Part shown: positions 45,890-55,330 of the stretch, piece by piece
How positions within the stretch are numbered: the stretch's first letter is position 1
How the letters are laid out: the number at the start of each line of letters is the position of its first letter
From: Taudactylus pleione
Lineage: Eukaryota; Chordata; Amphibia; Anura; Myobatrachidae
NCBI GenBank assembly: GCA_031769625.1
Contig: JAUIMM010000124.1
Coordinates: forward strand, 6,323,501-6,387,500
Length of the DNA: 64,000 nt
Reading direction: 5' to 3'
Position numbers and translations under genes: made by a program
The notes under the pieces: model-generated
What the model was told of the DNA's origin: nothing
Seen by the model: only the letters and a program-made list of their open reading frames with translations
Database searches by the model: none

Positions 45890-46027
45890 GGAGCTTACTT
45901 TTTTGAAGCTACAGTTTAATTTAAAGTGCCAGCTCCAGCCCCAACCTACAATCCCCATTGTCCAGTGTTCCCCAGCCTGCTTAAGAGAAAAAGATTTAAC
46001 GTTAAGTTGACCAAAAATCCTATTTTC
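45890..46027. repeat. DIRS-c 3' inverted terminal repeat
   Basis: Complement of the 5' ITR plus an outer extension (GATTTAACGTTAAGTTGACC...) found again only in the ICR. Confidence 0.92.
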
Positions 46028-46288
46028 TCTCTTCTCGATGGGAAAAAAAAAAGCACGTTAGAAAGACTATTGCCATATCACAAAACGTGAATTCTTATTA
46101 ATCTTAACAGCACTTAATTGTAAGCTCACTGCACTCCAGTTTAAAAACAGGTAGTTTATTTTTAGATTCTGTAGCTTTTGAACAACATCAGTCTTAAAAG
46201 AGTCTAATTAGTAAATTAGGTTATCATCAATATTTTAATTTCAAGAATAATAAAACACTCAATGCCATAAGTCACAAGTGATACACAC

Positions 46289-46422
46289 CTGATCTGCAAA
46301 CTGAGTCATGTATCGCTGCAGTCTATTCTGGTTGTCAGTACTTTCACATATTTGCACCAAGATATCAAAATCGCAGAACTTCTCAGCAAGACTAGATGCC
46401 CATTGATGCTGTCCCAGAGTCA
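46289..46422 (-). CDS. NUP133: NUP133 exon (fifth in the window)
   Basis: 134 nt: two bases complete a codon begun in the preceding exon (T plus TG, giving Leu), then 44 codons, leaving in phase 0. The acceptor is TCTGTAG/TGACTC and the donor GATCAG/GTGTGT. It encodes [18 protein letters not shown] and [16 protein letters not shown], a conserved helical-repeat stretch of vertebrate NUP133. It joins the LLTPF end of exon 46697-46948 and the NFSDF start of exon 38960-39118 without any phase conflict. Its 3' neighbour DIRS-c ends only about 260 bp away. Confidence 0.97.
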
Positions 46423-46696
46423 CTACAGAATAATGAAATTATTATTATATAGTAATATAGCTATCTATCTATATATAGAACAATGCACTTTAAGTTAGAG
46501 GACATTTGGCTTGCATTTAAGCATTTGCAAACTTCAAGTATACAGGAGAAAAGTAGAGAAACTAGAACTGCAAATAATTGCCATCTATCTCCATAACCCC
46601 TGTAGCACATAGCACAATCTACCAACACATTCTACATTATATTACTTATCTTTAATCTAGGATAACCATGGAGCATTTTGCAAACATTTCACTTAC

Positions 46697-46948
46697 AAAA
46701 AGGAGTTAAGAGTTCTGATCTCTTTTGTGCATACTCTGTTTCTAGAATGCTATATCTTTCTTGGTCAGTTGGTCGATCCACAGACTTCAACTGAGTGACG
46801 TAATCCTCAAGAAAATAATTTAACAGTGCCACCAGCTGTTCAATTAGATCCATGCGGAGTCTGGAATCAGCCTGCGGGTAAACTTTCTTCAGAATTACAT
46901 TGTGCTGACGTATAATTACTGTACGGATACCAGAAGGCCCACTGGAAG
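46697..46948 (-). CDS. NUP133: NUP133 exon (fourth in the window)
   Basis: The longest exon seen, 252 nt: two bases, 83 codons, one base. The acceptor is TCTGCAG/CTTCC and the donor TTTTT/GTAAGTG, a good consensus. It encodes [20 protein letters not shown], then [37 protein letters not shown] and [13 protein letters not shown]. This is the NUP133 segment in which human has the [19 protein letters not shown] start, as I recall it. The first bases complete an Ala codon with the last base of exon 47444-47540. The protein acts in the NUP107-160 scaffold at nuclear pores and kinetochores. No breaks. Confidence 0.97.
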
Positions 46949-47443
46949 CTGCAGATCGAAGAATAAGTAGTAGGTTAATAGGTTGGAGGTAAATTTACAT
47001 CTGTACTGATTATTGCCTAAACCCTCATTAAGAATCCCACTCCAGAATTGCCCCAAAATTCCAATAAATTGGAGACTGTTGCTGTGTAGTTAAGTAAATG
47101 CTAAAGTATACATTACATAGAGTGCAATTGTTCACACACACACAACTACAGCCCTAACTGTGTAGAGTTTGTATATTCTCTCTGTGCTTGCATGGATTTC
47201 CTCCAGGTGCTCCTGTTTTCTCCCACACACCAAAAATATACTGGTAGGTTAATTGGCTCCCAACAAAAATTAACCCTAGTGTGTGTGTGTACATGTGGTA
47301 GGGAATATACAGAGTAAGCCCCACTGGGGCAGTGACTGATGTGAATGGCCAAACATTCTCTGTGAAGCGCTGCTGAAAATGCATGCGCTATATTAATAAT
47401 TGGTAATAACTAACTAGCCTGGACAAGCCAGCATTTTACATAC
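46949..47443. other. Short intron with SINE
   Basis: Between two NUP133 exons, about 495 bp. Contains the SINE remnant at 47147-47408. Confidence 0.9.
47147..47408 (+). mobile_element. SINE, head-truncated
   Basis: Body CCCTAACTGTGTAGAGTTTG, a CTTGCATGGATTTCCTCC stretch, ATACTGGTAGGTTAATTGGC and a GCGCTATATTAATAA tail; the tRNA-like head is missing. Confidence 0.8.
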
Positions 47444-47540
47444 CTGTCCATGGAATATACTCCGGTTCTTTTTCGGTGTGTTCACGGTTATAAAGAGAAC
47501 TTTTACTCCGTCGGTATTGACACGCTGCATGTAACATATC
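47444..47540 (-). CDS. NUP133: NUP133 exon (third in the window)
   Basis: 97 nt: enters phase 0, gives 32 codons and leaves in phase 1. The acceptor is TTTTTAG/GATATG and the donor GGACAG/GTATGT. It encodes [18 protein letters not shown] and [12 protein letters not shown], matching the NUP133 stretch DML-AA-YR...SLY-RE...EKEPEY-PWT that links the middle helical part to the IRTVIIRQH segment. It fits exactly between exon 49963-50085 (ending MILK) and exon 46697-46948. The intron upstream of it is 2.4 kb and holds two MITEs and a DIRS-like scrap. Confidence 0.96.
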
Positions 47541-48366
47541 CTAAAAAGTATAGAAATCTTGTAATTATACATGTTTTTTTTATTTTTAAATAAAAGATTC
47601 CATGATATATTTTTTGAAGGCTAATTAAAAAAGAAAAAAAAGACAAACAAATTTGTAAAAGCTTCATCTTGGCTGAGAGCAATATCAATCTACTAGGCCC
47701 TATAGCTAGCATAGCTTTCTATGAAAATCAATGAAAAAAGTCAGTAAAGAACAGTTACAGACACTCTATTAGAGTACAGAGCTAACTAGTATTTAACCCC
47801 TTGTGTACCAATAATGATGGCAGTCCAATGCTTAAAAAGCTATTTCTGGCAACTGTGAGCTTAACATGTAAAACTAAGTACAACAGAAACATTAGATGAG
47901 GGAAATAACAGGCATAGGAATAAGATATTCAAAGTGTGTCATCACAATCCACCTCTGGGGTTGCTGCACAAGAGGTACAACATTCTAAAGCACCTAATTT
48001 GTTTAGCAGTATACATGTTTATATGCTTGTACACGGTTAAATGGTAAGCCCCAAATCTTCTAGGAATATACTGGAAAAGAAATATATGCACGATAATAGT
48101 ATTTTTTTTTACTTATTACATTTTTCTCTCTAACTCCATTTGGGTTGACACTACTAACCTTAGGGTATAGAAAGTGCAGTGCAGGATCTTGCATTCAAAC
48201 TGCTACAACTTATTTGTACTTTATCTCCTCACCATATAACCCCTCCTTGCATGAAGTCGTTTTTTTTTTTTTTTTTACAAAGCCCTCAGAATTGAACCAA
48301 AATTACAAAAAAAAAAAAAATCGGACTGTAATGCTTAGCAAGGTGTACCCAGAGCGCATATATAAT
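47541..48366. other. Intronic DNA, nothing assigned
   Basis: AT-rich, with T run near 48261-48277 and A run near 48308-48320; no coding or paired-end signal. Confidence 0.5.
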
Positions 48367-48442
48367 GGGTACACACTAGACGATGTACCAGATATGTCAC
48401 TCCAACCCACAGGATCGGACAACATATCGTCTAGTGTGTAAC
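48367..48442. mobile_element. Very short hairpin MITE (76 bp)
   Basis: GGGTACACACTAGACGAT pairs with ATCGTCTAGTGTGTAACC. Confidence 0.8.
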
Positions 48443-48506
48443 CACTTTAACATTCACAGTAACCACAAAGCCACGTAGGTGGGACAGTAGTGTCTCCCAA
48501 AAAGAC

Positions 48507-48840
48507 TTAAGGTACCCATCCACTAGATGATTTATGTGAGCGATTGATCGATAACGATATCGTTAATAGTTTACAAATCGCTTGCAAATTGTTTGTAAAA
48601 ATGTCTTCAACGACCAGCGATGCACGTGCCCGCTGGTCGTTTAGACATCTATCATTGTGCAAACATGCTGGACAATCTGACGATATCGTCAGGTTCAGCA
48701 TGTTTCCAGATGATTGATGAGCCTGCACTGAACGACTGCTCGTTGAGTGTAGGCTCATCACAGACTGACAAACGACTGCACAATTACAATGTCGTAATCG
48801 TGCAGTCGTTTTCATGTCTGCTAGTGGATGGGCACCTTTA
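48507..48840. mobile_element. MITE, GGTACCCATCCACTAG family
   Basis: TTAAGGTACCCATCCACTAG pairs with CTAGTGGATGGGCACCTTTA. Interior rich in ACGAT words, like the 13759 and 30531 elements. Confidence 0.88.
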
Positions 48841-48865
48841 GATAAAAGGTTTTAAAGGAAGTACA

Positions 48866-49413
48866 AAAATCTTATTTTCTCTTACATCCTCTTTGGGATA
48901 AACTTAGGGACATTCCAAAGCTATCCCTAGGGAAGGGTGGGTACACTTAGCAATCTGTGTGAAAGAAAAACTTTAACCAAAGCCAACTTTGGAGACAGAC
49001 CACCAAACACTAACATTTTAGAACTGTGGACAGGAAATCTGCCTAGCTAGGGCTCTACAGTATGCCACAACTTCCAAGAAGCTTTCGCCAACCTGGAAGA
49101 TCTGGTCAAGGGCCCTTAAAATTAACCAACTGATACATAATTCTTTTGGAGAACATTCCACAGACCTCAAACTATGTCTGACCAGCCTGTGGCAGCCTAA
49201 TTTGTGGATCTCTTAAAATAACCAGAAGAACATTGACAACAGAAAAACAAAAAGTCTCACCAATGACTAAAATCATGAAGAGGGAATGTTGCACAGTACT
49301 GCTTTGCCACCAAGACAGAACTAGGCAGCCATCTGTAGTGCACCTATACAACTAAGGCACTCAGGAAAAACTGAGTTAGCAGTGTTTCCCAAAGAGGATA
49401 TAAGAGAAAAATC
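48866..49413. mobile_element. Small DIRS-like or TIR element
   Basis: TTTTCTCTTACATCCTCTTTGGGA near 48876 (left) pairs with TCCCAAAGAGGATATAAGAG near 49388. Next to the left end, CATTCCAAAGC...AAGGGTGGG resembles the sequence beside the DIRS-b and DIRS-e ICRs. It may be a non-autonomous DIRS derivative. No coding. Confidence 0.5.
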
Positions 49414-49962
49414 TCTTAACATGGCACATCAGTATATCCTGAACTTGGTAAATCAGTATATACTGTATATATTTAGAAACATGCTGCTTGAGATTAATTA
49501 TGTAGTTAAGACATCATCATAGTGGGATATAATATAATATAATTTACACAGTAAAAGTATATGCTCATGCTTATTATACAACAGATTCAATAATAAAACA
49601 AGTATAACTGTGGTCACATTAATGCAGAACCTATATTAAAGTCTGCCTGCTAAATATGACAAAAGGTATTCATTGTCTAGGTTTCCTCTGTGGATAGGTT
49701 GCATGTACTGTATTTGCAATGTGTCCTCCAGTTCATATGTCTATCCTTTTGCACTTTAATTCATGATAATATTAAACTGGTTAGGAAACAAGTAAAATCT
49801 GTTCTATAATAAATGCCTAAAATGTAAGTGTGTTGTATAGTTATGGCACTACAAACATTCATTAAAAATAAACCTGTTCACAATCACATTTACAAAAAAT
49901 AAAGCCAAAGTTAAGCCCAAACCATGCTATATAATGCACATTACAGGAAAGTTGTCTAGTAC
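49414..49962. other. Intronic DNA, nothing assigned
   Basis: AT-rich single-copy-looking sequence leading to the exon. Confidence 0.5.
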
Positions 49963-50085
49963 CTTCAGAATCATGTTAACATCGACTACTATATTTGCCC
50001 ACTCTATGGAGTCCATCATTGTACTCTGTAAGTCGGTTTCCTCGTTTTCAATAAAGCATTCAAAGATTGAATCGATCTGTGACAC
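49963..50085 (-). CDS. NUP133: NUP133 exon (second in the window)
   Basis: 123 nt, 41 codons, phase 0 at both ends. The acceptor is CAACACAG/GTGTCA and the donor CTGAAG/GTACTA. It encodes VSQIDSIFECFIENEETDLQ and MMDSIEWANIVVDVNMILK, matching the NUP133 stretch that follows the ...DVFFRE segment (exon 60898-61122) and precedes DML (exon 47444-47540). The middle residues differ most from the mammalian version, but length and the MDSIEWA core agree. The intron upstream of it is 10.8 kb and contains DIRS-d and DIRS-e. Confidence 0.96.
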
Positions 50086-50390
50086 CTGTGTTGAACAAAA
50101 AGTATTTACATACATAAAGTATAATGTACATAATAAGTAGGAGCTGGGAAATATACATGAGTAATTTACTACAGTTATCAAATTGAAAATAATTGCTTCA
50201 CAGCATATCTGGATTACCCACTCTAGCAATAGAGATACTGTCACATCTTTTCTGTTAAAATTTGATATGCTTCAGGGGGAAAAGGTTATTTTCTTTTTAA
50301 CCTACTGTATGTCACACAACACATGTGCAAACTAATTACACTATAGCTTCAATCCACATACAAAGTCAGATACTATTTAAAAGGGCTAAA

Positions 50391-50503
50391 GCTGGCCACA
50401 CATCTAAAGATTATCTTTGCAACCAGTAAACTAGTTGGCTGGTTTGAACAAAAATCTGGTAATGTATAATCAACAATTTGCTCCCAAATTCCGAAAAACA
50501 GAC
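50391..50503. mobile_element. Half of the MITE type seen at 11223
   Basis: Colinear with 11223-11360: AAAGCTGG-ACACA, AACTAGTTGG, ATCTGGTAA and AATTTGCTCCCAAA. The second arm is absent and unrelated sequence follows at about 50505. Confidence 0.75.
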
Positions 50504-51275
50504 AAAGACAGTCATTCAGACAGAAGAAGATCTGCGTACCAAGCTCATCAAGGCCCATTGGAGGCAGCCAGGATTACCATGCCACTGCAGCCCACAGAGG
50601 ACCCATGGATCCATGAAATTGGAGGGAAGACATACGAAAGAAAGAACTCCTGCCGGACCAGCAAGACGCTCACCCAAAGGGCTCCCAGAACCCTGGTACA
50701 GGAGAAGTACCTCGAGTTTGTGTTCGTGTCAAGATGCCGCAAAGGCAATGTCCGGCCACCACCAGAGATGAATTAGGATCCAAAAGGCATCTGGACAAAG
50801 CCCTCATTCACCTGGGTAGATAATCAGTTGGCCGAGGAAGCTCTCTTCCCCAACCCGGACTCTGGGGAGGAAGACTACCGACAGTCGGAAGTTGACACAC
50901 TGCCCACATGAACTAAGGCCTTTCCTGAAAGGCTACGGCATAGCCCCCAGGAGAAAAAAACCTCACCCTCAGGTATCCTACGTGGTCGCCATCCAGGTGT
51001 TTGAAACGGCATTCTTCCACACTGGAACCCCTTAGGTGTAGATTTGCCTATTGAAGCACAAGCCTGTCAGTAGGTCTGGAGGTAGGATAACTGGTATACC
51101 TGGGTAACCTGGAGCCCTGAGAAAAATTGGCCCTTGGTCCTTCCCTCCAAGGTAAGGAGCGAAAATTAAAAGATCGCAAACTAAGTCACAAAAGGGAGGA
51201 AGGTCGTCCTGGACTCTATCATTGTGGCTACCATCCTGTCCAAAACAGGATCATGACCTGAAAGTGGAAGAGCCT

Positions 51276-51766
51276 CTATGGCCTTCCAAAAGTCTGAGTC
51301 AGTGCACCAGAAATTAAGCCAGAGAGTTCGCCTAACAGCCTCCAAGGATGCTGCCACCTGAAGTCAGGACACCAATAGCTATTGTTGCCTCTTCTATATA
51401 AGAGGCCACCCTTAGATGTTCTCACCTGACGCAGCTCGTTCCAATGGGAAACTGAGCTGAGGTCTAAAGAGCATCTGTCCAGCCTCCAAAGGCTATAGCT
51501 ACATAAGCAGAAATCAGGACTGGATGCGCGATAGCGTCTGCAGATTACACAGCATGTCGCTTTTAATGAAAGTTCCACTGTCCTGTCCGACGGATCCCAA
51601 GGGATTCCGTATTTGGACTAAAAAGGGCAGCATTCTTGACTAGGCGGACCACGTGAGCATGCACTGAGGAGATCCACAGCAAGTAGAGAACTGAAGGATG
51701 CAAGGAGCTTAGAAACCTAGAAACCCGGAGGTGCCTATTAGGGCGAGCCCTCCATAGAAGGTCCAC
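51276..51766 (-). pseudogene. DIRS-d gag remnant
   Basis: Minus-strand pieces VHAHVVRLVKNAALFSP and SAYVAIAFGGWTDAL align by eye with SHVTHLVRSATLPMPSM and AICWVARAMERWADSL in the DIRS-b gag, same order and spacing. Frame changes near 51560-51580 and several stops break it. The part upstream is not recognisable. Function as in other DIRS gag proteins, presumably RNA packaging; not functional here. Confidence 0.65.
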
Positions 51767-51840
51767 ACGCTGCGCAAAAGACAGGAATGCCGTAAAGTCT
51801 ACCGACCGAAGCGCTAGCCTTAGGAGGTCTGTAGTCTACT

Positions 51841-51938
51841 GCACTTGGAATTCCCAGCACTAACCAAGGCCTGACCCGGTTTAGCCTCCGAAATCAGATG
51901 ACATCGAGCGTATTGAGGGTGTCGTGGCTGTAAGCTTC
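51841..51938 (-). pseudogene. 5S rRNA-like sequence (5S-derived SINE or pseudogene)
   Basis: Read on the minus strand, 51936-51860 follows the vertebrate 5S rRNA from its 5' end (GCTTACAGCCACGACACCCT) through the TCTGATTTCGGAGGCTAAAC-type A-box region to GGCCTTGGTTAGTGC. The 3' part is scrambled. It lies in DIRS-d. A SINE3-type element is possible. Confidence 0.7.
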
Positions 51939-52127
51939 GGTAACCTTGAAGCAAAGAACAGCTCTTAACCAGTTAAACCGGGCAGCTATATTTAGCTGCG
52001 GTATGGGATTGACAAAGGTCTGAAATATTAGACACCATGTCCCAGTGAGCCGAGGAACTTCCAATTACCGGACAGAAATGCAACACTATCTAGACTAGGA
52101 CGCAGAACTATCTAGACTGGTGTGGCA

Positions 52128-52237
52128 GGAAACCGGAAGAAACCCATGCAAGCACAGGGATAATATACAAACTCCACACAGTTAGGTCCGTAGTGGGAAT
52201 CAAACATACGACCTCAGTGCTGTGAGGCAGTAATAAG
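52128..52237 (-). mobile_element. SINE, tRNA-like head and start of body
   Basis: On the minus strand a TGCCTCACAGCACTGAGGTC head, a GTTTGATTCCC B box and the CCTAACTGTGTGGAGTTTG body, as in the other two SINE copies. Confidence 0.8.
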
Positions 52238-53603
52238 CCTGAAGTGCGGTTCCTGTCCAGCCTCAGCTGAAAAGATGCAAACACCAGCGCTTAAAGCGAG
52301 AATGGCTGTATCCATGGCTCCTAAGGCAGAATGCTATAACATACCCAGCTAGGCTCCAGTAGGGATACTACAAGGGGGAGTGGGCCATGGGGTTGCCAGT
52401 TGGTGTGACGGACAGACTCTGACACTGCAGAGGATGTTGCTACCTTACCTATAAAAGAGAGGTAGTCTAGGCAGGTTCCAGGTGGAAGTCATGGCTAACT
52501 GACACTATGGCTGCAAATCTGCAAAACACTGAAGCAGAGCCCATCGTGGTACGGAGCCCGAGGAAAAAGTACAGAGGTACAAGTTCTGCAGTTACACAAC
52601 ACTGAAGAACCCCGACCCCTGGGTGATTTGACCTTGGAAAACCTAGTAAGCAATCCAGGGCAGTTCATACACACTCGTTAGGTAAACTACTGTGTGCAAT
52701 AAAAGGGGGAGGGAGTGCAATGAATGTGTAAATGGGCAGTTAATGCTCAACAATCCAAACCCCAGTCTATGGAAGGAGCGTAGTGTATAACCTGACCGCA
52801 GAGAAATAGGTATACAGGGAGACAGGAGCCCTTTACTGCTCCCCAGAGACTGACTGAACCACCATTTAAAATGGCTGCTCAGTGTCTCAGTTGGGAGGGG
52901 TGAGAGGAGGGAGAATCCCTGTGGCATGGCTGCCGCAAGCGCTCCATTGCCTGTGCCCTGGTGGTATGGTGCAGGCGCCAGGCGGCCACTGTCACCGTCG
53001 ACCTGTGGTCTCCTACACAGGTGGCAACAGCCGCTGCAGCGCTACTCCCTGAGCAGGGAGCAGCTCTTACCTCTGAACATCGTCTGTGCTCCTTCCCCAG
53101 CACCTGGCTGCGGATGCAGGTCCCCAGTGTGTGCTGGGAGACCGACCGAGGTCACTGACCATCTTGCCAGTGCCGCGGCCACCAGTGGAGCGGCAGTGCG
53201 GGCTACTCATATTAATCTAAAAAAGTAAAATAAATAAAATGAAACTTAGACTGCAGAGCAGTCTCTAACATGTGCGTTGCTCCTGCAGGGCGCCAAATTG
53301 AACTGGCCTGCCTGGGGCTGGGTATAGGGGAAGAAGCTTAACTGTTTGCCTGGACTCCTTTTGCTCCACCTATACCCCATGGTCTAAGCCTGTATCCACT
53401 ATGGATTGTGTAGAAGAAAATAAGAGTTATGATATAACATACCTTTGTTAATTATTTTTCTTCAAGGTCCATAGGGTCCACAAGAATTACCTTGGGGTAT
53501 GTGGTTGTAGTGATTTAGGCACCCAACAGGTACAAGCTTTAGCACCCAGGATGCACTGGGTCCTCCTCCTTTATATATACCCCGCCCCTGGCTCCAGGTA
53601 CTC

Positions 53604-54095
53604 AGGCCCTGATTCAGAGCCGGACGCTCTGGCAGAGCGCTCGCTCTGAATCAGGGCCGTCCTTCTTGTTTTTCAGAGCGGCCTCCTGGCCGCTCGCATA
53701 GCTGTGGGTGACCATCGGGCTTGCGACGAGACCCTTGTGGTAAGGTCTCGTTGCCACAAGGCCCAGAGTGCTTTCGGCTCTAACAAAGCCGAAAGCACTC
53801 CCACTGACATCACTTGTGATGTCAGTGGGGCCGACCCCAGACGGTAGGCGCTCCCATGGGAAAGCCTCCGTCTGGGCAGCTATGCCTCCGGCCCGCCCAC
53901 CAAAGGGGACGTGCTGTCACTCAACATCGATAGCACGCCCCCTTTGGTATGAGACCCGGAGCGACGGATTGCCCGTCGCTATCCGGGTCTCACGCATACG
54001 CACGACGAAGCCGGCTCAATCGTGCGCATGTGCACTGGGCCACCATCGACCCGCTTGCGAGCGCTTAGCGCTCGCGAGCGGATCTGAATCAGGCC
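53604..54095. mobile_element. MITE, GATTCAGAGC family (short form), in the DIRS-e 3' ITR/ICR interval
   Basis: CCCTGATTCAGAGCCGGACG at the left, TCTGAATCAGGCCC at the right; TCAG on both sides. The left end itself contains a small palindrome closed by GAATCAGGGCC. Confidence 0.88.
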
Positions 54096-54224
54096 CTCAG
54101 TTTGTAACCAAGCCCAAGGCAGGAGAAAGAAAGAGAAGGAAGGGCAATGTACATTACAGATGAGGGAATCAATGAAATTCAAAAAAAAAAAAAAAAAAAG
54201 ATTACCCAATAACAATCAGGTGCG

Positions 54225-54345
54225 TTATGGTGGGTGCCCTGTGGACCCTATGATACTTGAAGAAAGAGTTAACAAAGGTATGTTATACCATAACTCTTAT
54301 TTTCTTATTAGAGTTCCATAGGGTCCACAGAAATCCGTAGGCATG
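54225..54345. other. DIRS-e internal complementary region
   Basis: TTAACAAAGGTATGTTATAC...CTTATTTTC is the complement of 53416-53455; GTTCCATAGGGTCCACAG is the complement of the 5' tip at 60686-60703. Confidence 0.88.
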
Positions 54346-54383
54346 TACTAAAGCAGTTCCCTTAAGGGTGGGGACGCTCCTGA

Positions 54384-55325
54384 TCAGAAAAGAAGAATCC
54401 GGCGCCGAAAGGAAGCATCCTGAGAGGCAAAAGTATCACAGGCGTAAAACTTGAGAAAAGTGTGGACGGAAGCTGCCTTGCACAATTGTTCAGTAGAGGC
54501 ACCAGGTCGAAACACCCACGATGGTCCCACAGATCGCATAGAATGCGTCACTGTGTTTGGAGCAGGGAGATCAGCTTGTGTGTAAGCCTGAGAAATCATC
54601 ATACGAAACTATCTAGCCAGGAGTCTATGCGTTAGCTAGCCAGCCTCGCTTGTGAAAGCCATACAACACAAAAAGAGTCTGATTTTCTAAAAGAGTTGGT
54701 ACGATCCATGTAGATACGGAGGGCATGTACAACATCCAGAGAAGCTTCACCTACAGAGAGGTCTCAAGACTGGAACCACAATTTCTTAATTTAGATGAAA
54801 ACGGGATACTACCTTAGGAAAGTAACCCGCCCTGGTACAAATAACAGCTCTATCCTGGTGAGAAATTACAAAGGGGGAGCAACAAGAAAGCGGTGGCAAA
54901 TCAGAGACCCTGCGGGCAGAGGAGATAGTGAGAAGAAAAACTGTCTTTGCTGTCCACCACTTGAGGTCTACTGAGTTCAGGCGTTCAAATGGGGGAGCTT
55001 GTAGAGCCCTGAGAATCCAAGACAAATCCCACGGAGCTACCGGAGGGACAAACGGAAGCTGAACCTTCAGAACACCCTGCAAAAACGTTCTAACATCTGG
55101 CAGGGAGACGATCCTTCGCTGAAACCAAACTGATAGTGTAGATAACTGAACTCTCAGGGTGGCCAGGCGTAGACCGAGGTCTAACCCAGCCTGGAGAAAA
55201 GAAAGCACTTGGGAGACCCTAAAAACTGTAGAGTCATATTTTTGATGGGAGCACAATTGAAAGTAGGAGTGCCAAACTCTGTAATAGATGGGGCCAGAGG
55301 AAGGCTTTCGTGCCCGAACCATCAT
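54384..55325 (-). pseudogene. DIRS-e tyrosine recombinase, broken
   Basis: Open from 55325 to 54786: VRARKPSSGPIYYRVWHSYF, FVPPVAPWDLSWILRALQ and the first catalytic Arg in ISSARRVSDLPPL. After breaks around 54600-54786 the last part (54602-54384) has VTHSMRSVGPSW, the His-x-x-Arg box, and FLKFYACDTFASQD with the probable nucleophile Tyr. Thus Arg, His-x-x-Arg and Tyr all survive but in different frames. Very similar in layout to DIRS-b YR but clearly a different subfamily (the terminal sequences differ). Enzyme class: circular-DNA integration of DIRS elements. Confidence 0.9.
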
Positions 55326-55330
55326 CTGAA

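Larger units (their letters stand above)
41038..46027 (+). mobile_element. DIRS-c: second DIRS family, plus strand
   Basis: The left ITR starts TTTTCTCTTGCAGCAAGGCT and the right ITR ends CCAAAAATCCTATTTTC. The internal complementary region at 45656-45763 joins complements of both. About 5.0 kb, coding strand plus, opposite to NUP133. A SINE and a hAT-like scrap are inside. Confidence 0.9.
50505..53419 (-). mobile_element. DIRS-d: 5' part of a degraded DIRS element
   Basis: A 5' ITR-like end at 53285-53419 (GTATAGGGGAAGAAGCTTAA, ...GTGTAGAAGAAAA), 5' UTR-like GC-rich sequence and a gag remnant. RT, RNase H and YR are not seen; the left limit is uncertain. A 5S-like block and a SINE are inserted. 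Its 5' tip touches DIRS-e. Confidence 0.7.

Noticed and set aside
50435..50776. Novel host exon on the plus strand
   Set aside because: Starts within a MITE half, has no splice context, and adjoins decayed DIRS-d sequence.
51841..51938. Working 5S rRNA gene
   Set aside because: Only the first ~75 bases follow 5S; the 3' part of the internal promoter is scrambled and no clean T-run terminator is placed correctly.
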